A DNA stretch of 64,000 nt from positions 248,001 to 312,000 of the forward strand of contig CANTFK010000580.1 of the NCBI GenBank assembly GCA_947646735.1, written 5' to 3'. The first letter of the stretch is position 1. Each line of letters opens with the position of its first letter. Origin of the DNA: Peronospora farinosa. Lineage: Eukaryota > Oomycota > Peronosporomycetes > Peronosporales > Peronosporaceae. Below, piece after piece: positions 42,574-55,300 of the stretch. The notes below the pieces were generated by a model. The model did no database searches, had not been told where the DNA came from, and saw only the letters and a program-made list of their open reading frames with translations. The position numbers and the translations under genes are program-made.

Positions 42574-45500
42574 TTAACCAGCAACCGCACTTGTAAATTG
42601 GCTATCCTTCTGCTTTTTTCGCACCTGGTCCAGACGCATGCTGACCTCGATCGTCGACACATACACTTCAAGATCGCCGTCGTCGGGCAGAACCTGGAGC
42701 AACTCTTCTGGACTGAGCGTTGAGCACACGTGGTTGAGAATACTTTGTAAAACTGCACCCTCGTTGTGGACTATGCTGTTATCGACCTGCGAGATAAAAG
42801 CACGGCGAACGAAAGCTTAGCAGCACAAATTGACGCATTTTGTCAATGACTTCGTACCTCGGATGCGTTCTGTGAAATTGAAGATAAGGTGCTGATTAAA
42901 AAGCGCCATTCATCCAACGTGCTGCAGAAGCTTTTGCCGTACGGCAAGAATAAATTAACAAAGTCAGCGCGTTGGGCGATGAGTTTTAGTCCGTCCACAG
43001 TTCTGTAAGCAAGCCACAACTTCATTTATTAGTATCCCAAACCGAAAACATCCGACAACTGCTTGCGCACCTGGTAACACGAGGCAAAGTTAGGAGGACA
43101 ACAAGTGCAGCCAAATTGTTTTCGAGATTCCAAGGCATCGGTTCCGAGATGTTTACGTCGAGTACCTCGTACGCTGACAACACATCTTCGGGACGAATTA
43201 TATCGTTCTCGTGCAGTAATCCGAGCACCTGGTTGAAAAGAAACTCGAGAATTCTGCGCAGTCGAGGTGTCTCCGGCAGACAGTGTGTTTTCAAGTATTC
43301 TTGTACCCAACCGGGAAGCTGGCCGTGGGTATCTGGTTCCGAAATCATTGGTTCAAACAAGTCGCACACGATCGACTCCACACGTTCACCCAAATCGTAA
43401 CTTACTGAGCCGTGAAAGCACGAGCTCAACTTGACACACAGACGTGTTAATTCTGCTGCCACCGATGCCTTGACACTCTGCAAGTCGTCTTTATCATCTT
43501 GAATTTTCTCCGTCTCTGACAACTGTTCAAGAGTCGGGAACATCTGAAGCACAAACACTAGGAATCGAAGCACAAGAGATTGGTCTGGAACGAAAGGCGT
43601 GGTTGGCAATTGTTCATCTGCTGACGATGAACACGACGTAGTGTTTAGAGCAAACTCAATTCTTGATGCTGACCCAATTGCAGCTTCACCGATTGCATTC
43701 AAGCAAAAACGTAGTGTGGACTGGATTGTTTCTTGGCGACCGATTGCGTTGTTGAACACTCGTTCCAAGATATCCAAGTATATCAATGGAGCATCTTTCA
43801 TCAGTGCCTTTGCTAGGTTAGAGCTGGAGAGGCGTCTACTACTTTCAAGCGCACTGTTTTCGCCCGTAGAGATGATTGCAATGTCCTGAACAAGCAGATC
43901 TGGATGCGTCACTGCTAAGTGTACGAGGGCACCTACGTGACGCTGTAACAGATCGTCCAACAAAGCAAGCATGGAGGCATAAGAGCATTGCTCAGCAAAG
44001 TCCATCATCAAAGACCCCTCCGAAGTCCCAAATACATTCCAATCTTCCGTTGAGAAGGTAGCAGCACGTAAAACTAGTACAAGTCGTGCAATTTTGACGA
44101 GGACGCTGTGGCTAGAGGACTCGTCCAGCTTTTCTAGTGCAAATGTGATGTCTTCCAGCGTCCACTTCAATGAAGAATCGACAATTAATCGAGAAAGTTG
44201 CTCCGGAAAGTATTTGCCATAATGTAACAACACGATTCCCGTAAACTTGGCATCCGCTGGATTTAGATCTTGCACGAGTTTACAAGAACAAATGTCGGCA
44301 AGTGATTTGGGAGGCGGGAACACAAATGCTTCCAGGTATTTTCCTGTAGCTCCAATAACCTCAGATCGATCCACAGTCCCGACAATAGCCTGAAAACGGT
44401 GCATCACCTCAACAAATGGAACATTAGACGCTACAAACAGAAGAGCAGCCCGTCCTAAGTTGCGATGATGCTCCGACATGAAAATTGCTGCAAGATCAGA
44501 CGCACATTCCCTAGCAAGGCGGTCATACAGCTTCGTTTCAAGTTCAAGAGCCAGCTTCTCTTTTCGGTCCGATGTCAAAGCGGCAACCTCTTTTCGAATT
44601 GAGTCGTTGCTGATTGCAAGACGCAGCAAGTCGAAACCCACATCGGCACGATAACGATACAGCGAAAACAAGCTCAACAGCAAGTCGATCTGGAACGGCC
44701 TCATGGCACCGTCCGTGGATAGCACACCTTGGCGCACATAGGCATATATCAACGATGGTGGACTTTGCTGGAAAATCATGATGCTGCGCTGACAGGGGTC
44801 TGCCTTAAAGTCGAGACGTGTACGCATCTCGAACTCTGCCTCTGGAAGACGCTCGGCTGCAGCAAGACTAGCTATGTGCACGATATTATTTGACGTTTGG
44901 TACGCCAACGAATTCATTTGTGGGAGCAAGACGACGTACGAGTCAAGTGCAGCAAGCTGTGATACCGGATACGGAATAGGCTGCGTGCACAGGAGCTGCG
45001 GCTGTGATGGCTGAGGCACGAGCGACTTGCTTAACGCACGACTGGCTGCTACATAGTGACATGGGCTCCAAATGGACCACACTTGTAGTCCCGACAGTGT
45101 TGCGACAAACAGGAAAGAGCTGTTGGCTGTGATACTGGTAACGGCCGAAGTAAAGCTGTAATGCATTACCACTCGCCCAGACTCTGTCGAGCCGCCTGCT
45201 TCGTCCTCATTCTCCTCCACACTAGCAAAGAAATCTCGACTCTTTCCCACAACGACCTTCCCCACTTGAATTGGTTCGTGCATGCCTCTCAATTTTGTTC
45301 GTTCTTCCTTGCCCAATACTTTCTTTGACATTTTCTTCCTTGTTAAGTCGACTTTTTCAGACAAAAAGTAATACAGGAACGCATTCTTCTCCGTAGCCAC
45401 CAACAAACGCGTGTAACTTCTAGTCTCGACGCACACACGATTGTCAATAGTTTCAGGCAAAAACTTCAGCGACCGTACACTATAATTAGGCGGCATGTAG

Positions 45501-46492
45501 CGCTGCATTAGCACCCTCACGTCGTTTTCACTAATGAAATACGACATAGCTTGGTTTGTACGAATATCTTGACTCTTGACTAGACCTGCAAGATTCCAGA
45601 CTTCCTGTTGAGCCTCATTTCGTCCAAGTACCATTGGAATCTGCTCCTGTTCGTCAAAAATCCGCTGTTCCTCTTGTTCCCGTTTTGTCTCCGTTTCAAT
45701 CGTACTGTACGCCGAGCACGACACTGGAACTTCCACAAACTTGTTCAAATCATCAAAACTTGAGATTTCCACACATTGTCGCGAGTCTGGAGGTACTGCA
45801 TCTCCCTCTTCCTGCTTCTTACTTGTATTTTCCATGGTTGCATTTACTTTCCCCCCGATCTCATTCACATCGCGAGCACTTTGAACTTGAATTTCCATCA
45901 CTCGAACCTCAGTCTGGGAAGCATAAGCCACATAAAGACCATGAATGGCTACATATTCTACCTCCATAAAGGCATGACGTTGAGACATATCCACTTTTAG
46001 CTCCATCACGTGCTCAAAAAACCCACGACTGCATTGCCAGATATTAAGTATTGTACCCATTGCCACAAGGACACGTCCTGTAAAGCTACAGACAGCCATA
46101 CAATTGGCAATACAAGTGGACGACGGCGTGTCAAGGACCCCTAGGGGTAGCGTATAACCCCTAACCATTTTCCGCTCTCGCCAGTCGTGGTAAACACACA
46201 GAAATGTCTCACCGGCGTCAACCTCGTAATTGTCTTGTCTCTGTACATCACTTTCTAGTGTCACTAAACTATCGGAAAAGCTCGTGTAATGTAAAGTGTA
46301 CACCCGTCGGTGAATGGACGCGAATTCATGCAATAGTGCAGCGCATGAGGCTGCGTAGACGCGAATAACGCCTTCCTGTGTACTAGCTACGGCAAAAGTA
46401 GCATCAGCTGTGGTACGAGAAGCACTCGCTAGTATTTGCGTGTCGTCTGTTGCTACTTTGAACGCCAGCGATCGCACAAACAGCGACTCCAT
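42574..46492 (-). CDS. HPS3-like beta-propeller/alpha-solenoid trafficking protein (3 exons)
   Basis: Exons 46492-43071, 43002-42858 and 42786-42574 join in phase into 1259 residues. The N-terminal third reads as WD-like beta strands (TFAVASTQEGVIRVYAAS; RVLVAMGTILNIWQC; SSFLFVATLSGLQVWSIW), followed by a long alpha-helical solenoid. It ends with a segment typical of vesicle-trafficking solenoids (LSPEELLQVLPDDGDLEVYV). The combination, length, and the central stretch LMQRYMPPNYSVRSLKFLPE followed by RLLVATEKNAFLYYFLSEKV suggest HPS3, a BLOC-2 subunit for lysosome-related organelles. A VPS39/VPS3-type subunit is the main alternative. Intron 1 has a TACTAAT branch site. Divergent from the C2-like gene. 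Confidence 0.55.
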
Positions 46493-46922
46493 CTCTTAGA
46501 TCGTCGACGGTATCAGATAGACTCAGGATGGAATCAGATCGACTCAGGGCGGACTCAGATTCAGAAACGCGACGAAGTAGTGCTCGTGTCGACTGGAATT
46601 CTGATAACGGTCGTGATTCTACGTAGTAATGGGGGGTTTTATACGTGCAGCATTCAATCGGTTACATCATATTGACGACCAGTAGCTACATTCACTCGTA
46701 CATATATAGGTACATGTATTAGTGATCTCTTTATGGTAGGAGTCAATGCAAATGCTCTAGTAAAATGCTGCTGGAATTGTCTCTAAAGGCTCCAAAGATG
46801 AGGATAGGGAGCTAGAAACTGACCAAAGAATCACAAGATGTTATCGTCTTGCATTCTATTTTTCCTAGTTGCGGTCTGTATCTGGCTCAGATGTGGTCAG
46901 TAGAAGTCAAAGTACGTCAGCC
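46493..46922. promoter_or_regulatory. divergent intergenic region
   Basis: 430 bp separate the HPS3-like start from the C2-like start on the other strand. It contains about 2.5 copies of a 21-bp repeat (TCAGATAGACTCAGGATGGAA, about 46515-46565). Both promoters presumably lie here. Confidence 0.4.
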
Positions 46923-47885
46923 ATGGCGACAGTGGAAGAAAATCATGCTCTTGATCGCTCGTTTCTTGGAAAAACGTCAAGCATTCTACGAAAGTCCTTG
47001 AAAGCATTGGATCGACAAGTGCCAGGAATTGACACGTTCTCTGAGCCACTTTCTTCGATCATGCCACTGCTACTATCGAACACGACTGCTTGTCAGGAAC
47101 CGTCATTGGCGGCGCAGCCGCTTACGTTAATTACTAAGAAGACGGTGATGCCATCATTGACATCACTTACTAAGCTTTTCTTGGCAAAGACCTTTCCATC
47201 ACCACGCATAAAGTTGTGGGGTACTCAGAGCAGTCCAACAGGGGTGGACGAACCAATGGCAACGAGCACTGAAGATGCACGAGGTGACATTTGTGAGATT
47301 GTCGTAGTGGCGATTCAGAAAGTTATTGACTCGAGTGCGTACGAACACGACCGTGGAAGTACAATGGGCCCTGGTAGAGTACAAAAGGCATCGATCTGGA
47401 ACGCTACGAAGCGGCCACAAGGGCAATTGTCATTGCCACACCATATAAGCTGCTCTATCCGCAGTGGTGCGACGACCAAAGTCTCTGCTCAGCCTAAACG
47501 AAACGACAGGGAATTTGTCTTTGACGAAAAGTTTATCTTTGAGCGACGAGAAAAGGATGAACAGTATCATGAGGTGACTATTAAGGTGTCGAGTGTTGCA
47601 CCTGGTTTCAACAAGAAACACTGTCTTGGCCAAGTACATGTGGACTTGGATGCTGCGTTTGCTGCACAGACAATGGGTCCTATCTACAGACAGAGTGCTT
47701 TACAGACAAATGACGGCTCGGAATCGAGGATGGAGATTTACTATGTACTTCACCGTCTGGTAGTAAAGAATGCTATGGCTGCCACTGCTTCACGAAAGCT
47801 CATTCGATCAAGCAGGAGTCTTAACGACGATGACGACATGGACGCCTGTGGACAGATTTTTCCCGATTTATGGTATCTATGCTAA
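46923..47885 (+). CDS. C2-domain-like protein
   Basis: 320 residues from the first ATG (46923); the frame is open for 54 bases upstream, so an upstream exon is possible. The N-terminal half is low in complexity and Ser/Thr-rich (KTSSILRKSLKALDRQV). The second half contains a segment with the rhythm of a C2 domain: FVFDEKFIFERREKDEQYHE, VTIKVSSVAPGF, CLGQVHVDL (about residues 197-255). Typical acidic calcium ligands are not obvious, so calcium-dependent membrane binding is uncertain. The tail has an Asp run (NDDDDMDACG). Assignment rests on pattern only. Confidence 0.5.
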   Translation: MATVEENHALDRSFLGKTSSILRKSLKALDRQVPGIDTFSEPLSSIMPLLLSNTTACQEPSLAAQPLTLITKKTVMPSLTSLTKLFLAKTFPSPRIKLWGTQSSPTGVDEPMATSTEDARGDICEIVVVAIQKVIDSSAYEHDRGSTMGPGRVQKASIWNATKRPQGQLSLPHHISCSIRSGATTKVSAQPKRNDREFVFDEKFIFERREKDEQYHEVTIKVSSVAPGFNKKHCLGQVHVDLDAAFAAQTMGPIYRQSALQTNDGSESRMEIYYVLHRLVVKNAMAATASRKLIRSSRSLNDDDDMDACGQIFPDLWYLC

Positions 47886-48308
47886 GGTAGGGGCCATTAA
47901 CAACGAGGAATGAAGTATTTGGATGACAAGTGAAGAAGAACCAAGTTGTTTTGATGCTTAAAAATTCTGTCTATAACGAGGATTTGTTTTGTATTGATTG
48001 ATACCTGTAGACTCGACTCTTTACGACACTGATGGTCTCATTTACAATTCGTATTACAGTTGCAGTGTCGTGGGAGTTGAGTCAGTACATGAACTGAATG
48101 CATGGCATAGAAGGTACCTGTTATAATAAATCCCCTCCTAAATATGATTACCAGTAGGTAGGTCATTACCATACATACGCACACTGTACATATTTTTTAC
48201 CTGTATACATTTGATTCTATGAATTTCGTCATAAAGTTTTGACGATATAATAGACTCATAGTAAACCAAACGCCATCGCTTTCAAGTGATCTTCTATCGT
48301 CGTAAGAA
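47886..48308. other. spacer between same-strand genes
   Basis: No coding sequence recognised; likely 3' UTR and promoter of the ankyrin-FYVE gene. Confidence 0.5.
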
Positions 48309-49490
48309 ATGACGTTTTATTGTGCTTCTTCGAAAGAAGAGGAAGAATTGTCCTTTTCATCGACTTCTACTATGGACTCTGACTATGAGATACCAGTTGC
48401 ACTGCAGAAACTACACGTCTGGACCAATGAGCGTGTATCTACTCGAGTTTCGCAGACGTTGAGTACCCTGAATACCATTCGGGAGAGCGAGTCGATGCGT
48501 TTTAGTATGGTGACGGCTAATAAATGGAAGAAAATGGGCTATCATCCTTATAAGCCTGACGCCTTGGGATACACGGCATTGCATCGTGCTGCGAAACGTG
48601 GTGATGAAGCTGTCGTGACGTCTCTCCTTGCCATGTACGACGGCAAAGCCATTGACTTGGCCTCGATTCAGTCTCATAAACAGCAACAGATTGCGCTACA
48701 TATTGCAGCCAAGTATGGTAACCTTGAAGCTGCTCGACTGCTAGCTGCGCCGGAATTTCGACGACTTGTCAACATGCCCGATCGCAATGGCAACACCCCG
48801 TTGCATTTTGCTGCTACGTGTTCTGCACCGTCAGCGGTGAAGGTTGTCGCATTACTCTTAATGCGAGGAGCAGACCCGACAATCAAGAGCAAGCGAGATG
48901 TCTTTCCCATCGTTGCTAGTGTGCTCACGGCACAAGGTGAGGACGACCCGACGATCGTACAGTTACTCATGAAAAATGGCAGTGACCCCAATACTGTCGA
49001 CGGGGCTGGTAATACGGTGCTGCATATTGCTGTGTCACGGGGGCTGTGGAAGGTTGCAGCAGCTCTTGTAAGTGAAAACGCAGGCATGACGATCCGCAAC
49101 AACCAAGGTGTGATGGTCCTGGATATTCTGTCGCCGGCACAGCTGGCGTGGTTGGTCAAGTTCCTTGTGCATCCACCTGAGTGGGTACCTTATGAGACGC
49201 AACGCTCTTGCATGGTGTGCTCGCGCAAGTTTGGTCTGCTTGTTCGACGTCATCACTGCCGATTATGCGGACGTATTTGCTGCGGTCCATGCTCTAAGTA
49301 CAAACGCCGTCTCCCATTTAAGAACACTTCGAACAAGCTGACGAGAAAGGGGCACCATGATATGATGAAAGTCTGCAGTACCTGCGTTACCGTTCGTAGC
49401 GTTGCGGACACGGACTTATCGTGGGCAAGCACCACGGTGGACCGATTGATAGCAAGTGATGCTATTGTAGATTATAATCATGATTATTAG
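48309..49490 (+). CDS. ankyrin-repeat FYVE-type zinc finger protein
   Basis: 393 residues, single exon. Ankyrin repeats span about residues 78-285 (GYTALHRAAKRGDEAVVTSL; QIALHIAAKYGNLEAARLL; GNTPLHFAATCSA; GNTVLHIAVSRGLWKVAAAL). A C-terminal FYVE-type zinc finger follows from C301, with CMVCSRKF, the core RRHHCRLCGRICCGPCS, and the last Cys pair CSTC. The RRHHCR motif normally binds phosphatidylinositol 3-phosphate on endosomes, while ankyrin repeats bind proteins. A role as an endosomal adaptor is inferred. The WxxD motif that usually begins a FYVE domain is poorly conserved (EWVPYETQRSC), so lipid specificity may differ. This domain pairing is common in oomycete genomes. Confidence 0.85.
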   Translation: MTFYCASSKEEEELSFSSTSTMDSDYEIPVALQKLHVWTNERVSTRVSQTLSTLNTIRESESMRFSMVTANKWKKMGYHPYKPDALGYTALHRAAKRGDEAVVTSLLAMYDGKAIDLASIQSHKQQQIALHIAAKYGNLEAARLLAAPEFRRLVNMPDRNGNTPLHFAATCSAPSAVKVVALLLMRGADPTIKSKRDVFPIVASVLTAQGEDDPTIVQLLMKNGSDPNTVDGAGNTVLHIAVSRGLWKVAAALVSENAGMTIRNNQGVMVLDILSPAQLAWLVKFLVHPPEWVPYETQRSCMVCSRKFGLLVRRHHCRLCGRICCGPCSKYKRRLPFKNTSNKLTRKGHHDMMKVCSTCVTVRSVADTDLSWASTTVDRLIASDAIVDYNHDY

Positions 49491-50113
49491 CTCGCGGAGA
49501 AAGCAGCCACTTCGAACGAAGAAGACGGCGGCATCATGCGGCTGGCAAAAACGGTTGGATCCCTCCCTTGACGCTCTTCATCTTCTCCTCGTGAATTAGC
49601 GTACCGTACCAAATTTTCAACGGCATTTGGTGACCTTCACACATGGAAGTTTTACATACGCACCTTACTGTCCAGTTGCAAATTGCTTACCATACATGAT
49701 GTAGTGGCATCTGCTCTACGTAAGAGGAAAACTTGATGAAAAGCTGTACTACGCTAGCCGATTGCAAGGTCTGTGTAGTATGATATCGGTGGGTGGTACC
49801 ATTCCTGACGAAGGCAGTAGTAACGCAACGCAGAGCTTTTCAAGCACCATTCCAGCTCCCGTAAGCTGTACACCTTTTGCTTCTTGTACTACGAAATATA
49901 TCCAACGTGTCTGCTATCAACAAGACGACGTCGACGACAAAAAAGAAATACATTAGCTTCACGTAAAGCACTGTTAAAGTTCAACATGCTATCGGGTTGT
50001 CTTTTTCTTGATTATTCTTCCTGCCCCGCTTTTGCTTGGCAGGGTTAGCAGCACGCTATATTCTTCTTCCGTCTCCATTTTCCGGTCCGTTTTGATGCAA
50101 CCTGCAGACGCTC
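49491..50113. other. convergent intergenic region
   Basis: Separates two converging genes. A short minus-strand stretch at about 50055-49985 could encode a basic tail (NPAKQKRGRKNNQEKDN) after a possible acceptor and may be an alternative last exon of the ERD2-like gene; this is weak. Nothing else seen. Confidence 0.4.
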
Positions 50114-51385
50114 TTACGCCTGGTAAGCGCCATGCGTAGGTAGCATCATCGGGCCTCCTTCTTTCATGCTAAGCGCACACAACAATGTAACAATTAGCAC
50201 CTTTCAACAAATCAACCGACACAAACGGGCATACCTCTTGAAGTAGTAGTACAGGAAATCCGCCATCATAAGCATGTGGCCAATCTGCACAAAAACCACC
50301 ATGTAGCCAACGTGCTGGCCGGCTTCCTTCTCCCCTAGCTCATGGTACGACGAGAACCAAAACACGAGGTGCAAGAAGCTACCAAATGCAAGAGCATACA
50401 CGAAGTGCGAGATACACGACTCCACAGCACCACCACCCTGAGTCAACAGTATCAATTATAAATGAGTCATTGCAAAAACAAACCTCCATCAAATCAACAA
50501 AGTACATACACGTTTCTGGAACATGAACAGCTGAGGTAGGATAGCAACGGCCTCAATGTACAGTGCAATAGTCCACGACACATCCGACAACCAGTTACGG
50601 TTCAAATTCGGATGTATAAGCTACATCACACGTCACAAGACATATACAAAAACCTTTAATAATAATCCTGTACACTCAAAACTAGTCACATATAGTATTG
50701 TACGTACAACGCCAAAGACCATGCAGGGCACGAGGATGTAGAGTGCACCGAGCTCCGTGGGTACATGTAGCCATCCAAAAGTGTCATAACGCAACTCGTA
50801 CGTCGCATTAAAGCGTATTGTCACAAGATAAATGACTCCACAGCAGAGCGTGAGTGCTATGATCTCCAAGAACGTGTAGAGCCAGTCTCCACTTCGATCG
50901 TATGGGAGATACCCCTGGTACCGAAGAATGGAGCTAAGACGAAAGAGAAACACAAACGCATACAACTCCAATGTCTTGAGGGATAATCCAGCCACTGAGC
51001 GTTGCGAAAATGCTTTAAAGATGAGGAAAACAAAGCCAAAAGCTCGAACAAAGGAGCCCATCGTCTAGACAAGTCAATTACCATCAAAAGTAGTGAGAAT
51101 TTGGCGAGGAGTATTGCATTCGGAGTCCAAAAAAGGGACATAGACGTACCATCATGAAGGAAAAGTCCCCGTCACTAAACAAATGATAGCAAAAGAAGAG
51201 AAGAACGAGTAAAGCCGACCATAGAGCGATATTGTTCTTATGCGTCATTAAAAAGGAACTAAACGTAGTGAAAAGGAGAGACAAGTATGAGAAGAGAGAA
51301 GAGAATGTAGAGATGAAGATGAAAGGAAGAGGAGATGGACAACGTACGCGCCAAGAGACTTGTCTTTGCTGCTAAGGTTCATCAT
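50114..51385 (-). CDS. ERD2/KDEL-receptor-like protein (6 exons)
   Basis: Exons 51385-51348, 51258-51150, 51064-50708, 50620-50510, 50437-50235 and 50168-50114 join in phase to 290 residues. Matches to the ER lumen protein-retaining receptor family run in order: SVAGLSLKTLELYAFVFLFR, FNATYELRYDTF, WTIALYIEAVAILPQLFMFQ, then HFVYALAFGSFLHLVFW and DFLYYYFK. These seven-helix receptors retrieve HDEL/KDEL proteins from Golgi to ER. Canonical members have about 212 residues; this one has an extra N-terminal helix (ALWSALLVLLFFCYHLF), like the longer ERD2-like proteins of plants. Ligand specificity may therefore differ. The TACTATTG-type WTIALYIEAVAILPQ core is strongly conserved. Confidence 0.85.
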
Positions 51386-52383
51386 CTTCCCACGGGACAA
51401 TTTCCAATTGATTATGACGCGTCGCGAAGATTTTGTGATCGGTTAGAAATGAGTTTTCATTGGTAGAAACGATAAAGAAAATGGTGGAGCAAATATGAGG
51501 TGGCACACATGAAAGTGACCTTTTACAGGATGGTATAGATGCAATGAAGGCAGTATACGTATAGCTACGTGGTGGTAGACTCTTACTATAAAAGTCAACA
51601 TTTATTGCGGATGTTGATCATGTGATACTCGAGTCCCTCAGCTTTTTATTTGGTCTCTACATATTGATCCGATAGTATGCGGATTCAGTTAGAGCTAATA
51701 ACTGTATATCATTGGGTATCTATTGCTTATAATATGAAAAGAATGGAAGAAAAGGGCGCTCAGATTGAGTAGGAGAGATGATTCTAGTTAGTCATCACTT
51801 TCGACTGAATCATTGTAAATCAATTCCTCCTCGCGCACCAGCGATAGAGCAACAAATACTATCTACAATATGTCAAATAGACATGTCGAAATGCTGATTC
51901 TTCTGGAGGTGTTAGACCGCAAAACACGAGTCAGCACCTCCCAAAGTGCCCAGCGCTTCTAGTCGTCTCCAAGGACTTTCACGTCAGGCTGATGGACCCA
52001 ACATCCACAAGAGGGACCTATTCTAGCCGCCAAGTACAATAGCACGGAAGACCCAATCGTCGCACGGAAAAGTGACGTGAGTGGCAAATAGGGCAAACGA
52101 TATGCATTCCCACTACAAGAAGACTAAACTACGAATGAACCATACTGTCGGTCGTCCATGACAATGAAATGACTGGACGCAATGAATCGATCTGTGATTG
52201 GTGTAAATATCAAAACCGTCCTGTCCACAGAAGTAAATATTTACAAATACACTGCTTTAAATGAGTAAAAATGTAAATAATGAAATTAATAGCTACAATT
52301 CAACTTTATAATTGTATTATCAGCCAATAATTGTTTACCAAAATATCTTTCACTTCTCGAGCGAGGAAACGAGATATAATACC
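51386..52383. other. intergenic region upstream of Argonaute
   Basis: About 1 kb, AT-rich toward its right end, without recognisable gene or element. It should contain the divergent promoters of the ERD2-like and Argonaute genes. Confidence 0.5.
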
Positions 52384-55300
52384 ATGAGTTACAGTGAAAG
52401 TGGCGGCGGTCATAGTGATCAACGTGGCTACAGTTCACGTGGTAGTGCCTCTGGTCGTGGTTACGATGATCCTAATCGTGTAGGGAGTGGGGGAGGTTAT
52501 AGTCAACGTGGGGGGTACGGTGGAGATCAACGACGGGGTTCAGACTCTCGTAGTGGCGGGGATTACAGTCGTTCGGCATCTGGTTACGAAGATTACAATC
52601 GAGGGGGAGGGGGTTACGGTGTATCAAGTTCTGGAGGTTCCAGGGGGTACGCGGGAAGTCGAGGGGATTACGGTTACAATACCGGGAGTTACGCAAGTGG
52701 AGGGTACGATGATCGCGGGGGTTACGGTGGAGGTTCCACTGGTCATGGATCCTATGGTGGAGGCTCTTCCAGTTACGATAGTCGAGGTGGTTATGGTGCT
52801 TCGTCTGCTGGAGGGTACGATCAAAGTCGAAGTGGGTATGGAGATCGTACTGGATATGGAGGAGGAAGTAGCCATGGAAGTGGAGTGTATGACGATCGGT
52901 CTCGTGGATATTCCAGTGGAACGGGAGGGGGGTATGATGACCGCTCACGTGGCAGCAGTCGAGATGATCGTGGGTACGTAAGAGGAGCAGGAGGTGATCG
53001 TCCTTCCTATGGAGGACGTGATGATCGTGGCTATGGAGGACGTGAAGAACGTGGCTATGGGGCCAGTAGTGCCGGTGGACGAGATGATCGAGGTTATGGC
53101 GGTGGTGGAGACCGTGCTGGAGGGGACCGACGTGGAGGGGACCATAGCTATGGGCGTCGTGACGAGCGTGGGGCCAGTGGTGACCGCCGTGGAAGTGGTC
53201 GTGGAGGTGACCGTGGATATGGCGGTGGAGGCCGTGGAGGTGGCCGTAGCGGTGGCGGAGGAGGTCGCAGTGGTGGTCGCGGAGAGTGCGGCCCTGGTGT
53301 TGGCACGGTGGTTGGCTCCGGATACGAAGCTGTTGGAGAACCGTTGGCTGATCCTCGTCTTGTGGAAGAGTGGAGTGGCCGCGCTGAAGCGCGTGAAGTG
53401 AGTGCTGACGACCCCGATCTGCAGCAAGAATTTCTCATTTGTCGTCGCCCAGGTTTGGCTAAAGGTGGCAAGTCAATGCAGCTGCAGGTGAATTTTTTTG
53501 CTGTGTCGGTGGACTCGGCTCCGGCCGAGATTTTCAAATACCACGTGGACGTTGAACGTTCTCCTGACGTCGCGACGGACTCGAAGTATGGTCCATCTGG
53601 CGATGCTTCAGTAGACCAAAAAAACGAGACCATGGATGATGGTGAGATAAAGGAAACGGAAAAGAACGAGAAGAAAGACACGGATGTCAAGGACATGGAG
53701 ATGAATGACGTTCCAGCGCTACCTAAGCGCGAACAGCGTCCGGAACGACCCCTTCCGCGATCCTTAGTGCGAAACGTGATTAACGCTGCCCTGAGACAGT
53801 ACGAAGTCGATTTTGGAGGAATTCGTGTTGTTCATGATGGTATGTCTGCCATGTACGCACCTGCTATGCTATCGTGGGAAGCACACTGCAAGACCTTCGT
53901 CGATGTTAATCCAGATGGCCCCAGTCCTACACCGCCACCTCCACCTCCTCCTGCTGCTGGTGAGGCACCTCGTCGCCCTTTCAGAGGCCCACGCACATTT
54001 GTGGTGAAGATGAAGCTTGCTGAAACGATTTCGACGAGCACATTAACGGACTACTACTCGAACCCAGATGTAAATGTGATGCCAGTTCTACAAGCTTTGG
54101 ATGTGGCCGCGCGCCACTTGGGTGCCCAACGCTTGATTGCTGTGGGTCGCAACTTTTTCTCTATGAAGAAGCCGTTCCCACTCAAGGGCGGCAAAGAGCT
54201 GTGCTGGGGCTACCATCAGGCCATCCGCGTTGCGGATCGCAAACTGCTTATGAATGTAGATCAAGCTGCTACGGTGTTTTATGCTCCTAAAGAGCTTATG
54301 GAAATTGTGCTTCCTGTTTTGAACGCCCGCTCAGCGAACGACGTCCGTTCCCTACAAGACCGCGACGGGAAAAACTTGGCACGTGCGTTGCGAAAGATTG
54401 AAATAGTGCCTACCCACCGCAAGGATCGAAAGCGCGCGATTTTCGGCATTAGTGCTCTTCCGGCAAATGAGACTATGGTGGAAATCAAGGGAGAATCGAT
54501 GTCTGTTGCCGACTATTTCGGCAAGCGGTACAACGTGAACTTGAGGTATCCGCATTTACCATTGGTAAACGTTGGAAGTAAAAGACCGGGCAAGGAGAAC
54601 TGGCTGCCAATCGAGCTTTGTGAGGTGGCGCCGGGACAGCGCTGCGCAAATATTAACGAGCTGGATACGGCAGAAATTATCCGACAGACCAGTCAGCCTC
54701 CGCGCGCTCGTCAGGAAAGAATTGTTGATCAAGTGCGCCAGGCCGGTTTCGAGAATGACCCATACCTGGCCGCCTTTGGCATTAAGGTGGAGCAGCGTCT
54801 CGAAACGACGGATGCTCGTGTTATGGATCCGCCTGACGTGCAGTATGCGAATGTATCCGAACGGCCGTCTGGAGGGCAATGGAATTTGAGGGACAAGCGT
54901 TTTGTGGAGGGCGCTACGATGCGAAACTGGGGAGTTGTTGTCACTGCCAAGATCGGAGAACGTGATGTCCAGGGCTTTGTCCGCAACTTGTTGGATATGG
55001 CAGGCAAGAGTGGATTGAATATCGAGGATAGTGACCCACATATGATTCATATGGACCAGCATCGTGGTGCGCAAGTCGAAGAGCTCATGAAAATGTGTTT
55101 TCAGGCGATGAAAGAGCGCAACAAAGGCCCTCCGCAGCTCATTATGGTGATAAAACAGGACAGAAGCATTGGATCCTATGGCGATATCAAGCGCATGTCC
55201 GATACAGTGTTGGGAATTCCGAGTCAATGCATCGTGTCCCAGAACGTTCGCAGTGCAAAACCGCAGTACTGTGCCAACGTCTGCTTGAAGATCAACATGA

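Noticed and set aside
52472..53696. Antisense and out-of-frame ORFs of 135-182 residues in the Argonaute N-terminus
   Set aside because: Low-complexity shadows of the RGG-coding region; the real frame is continuous with MID and PIWI domains.
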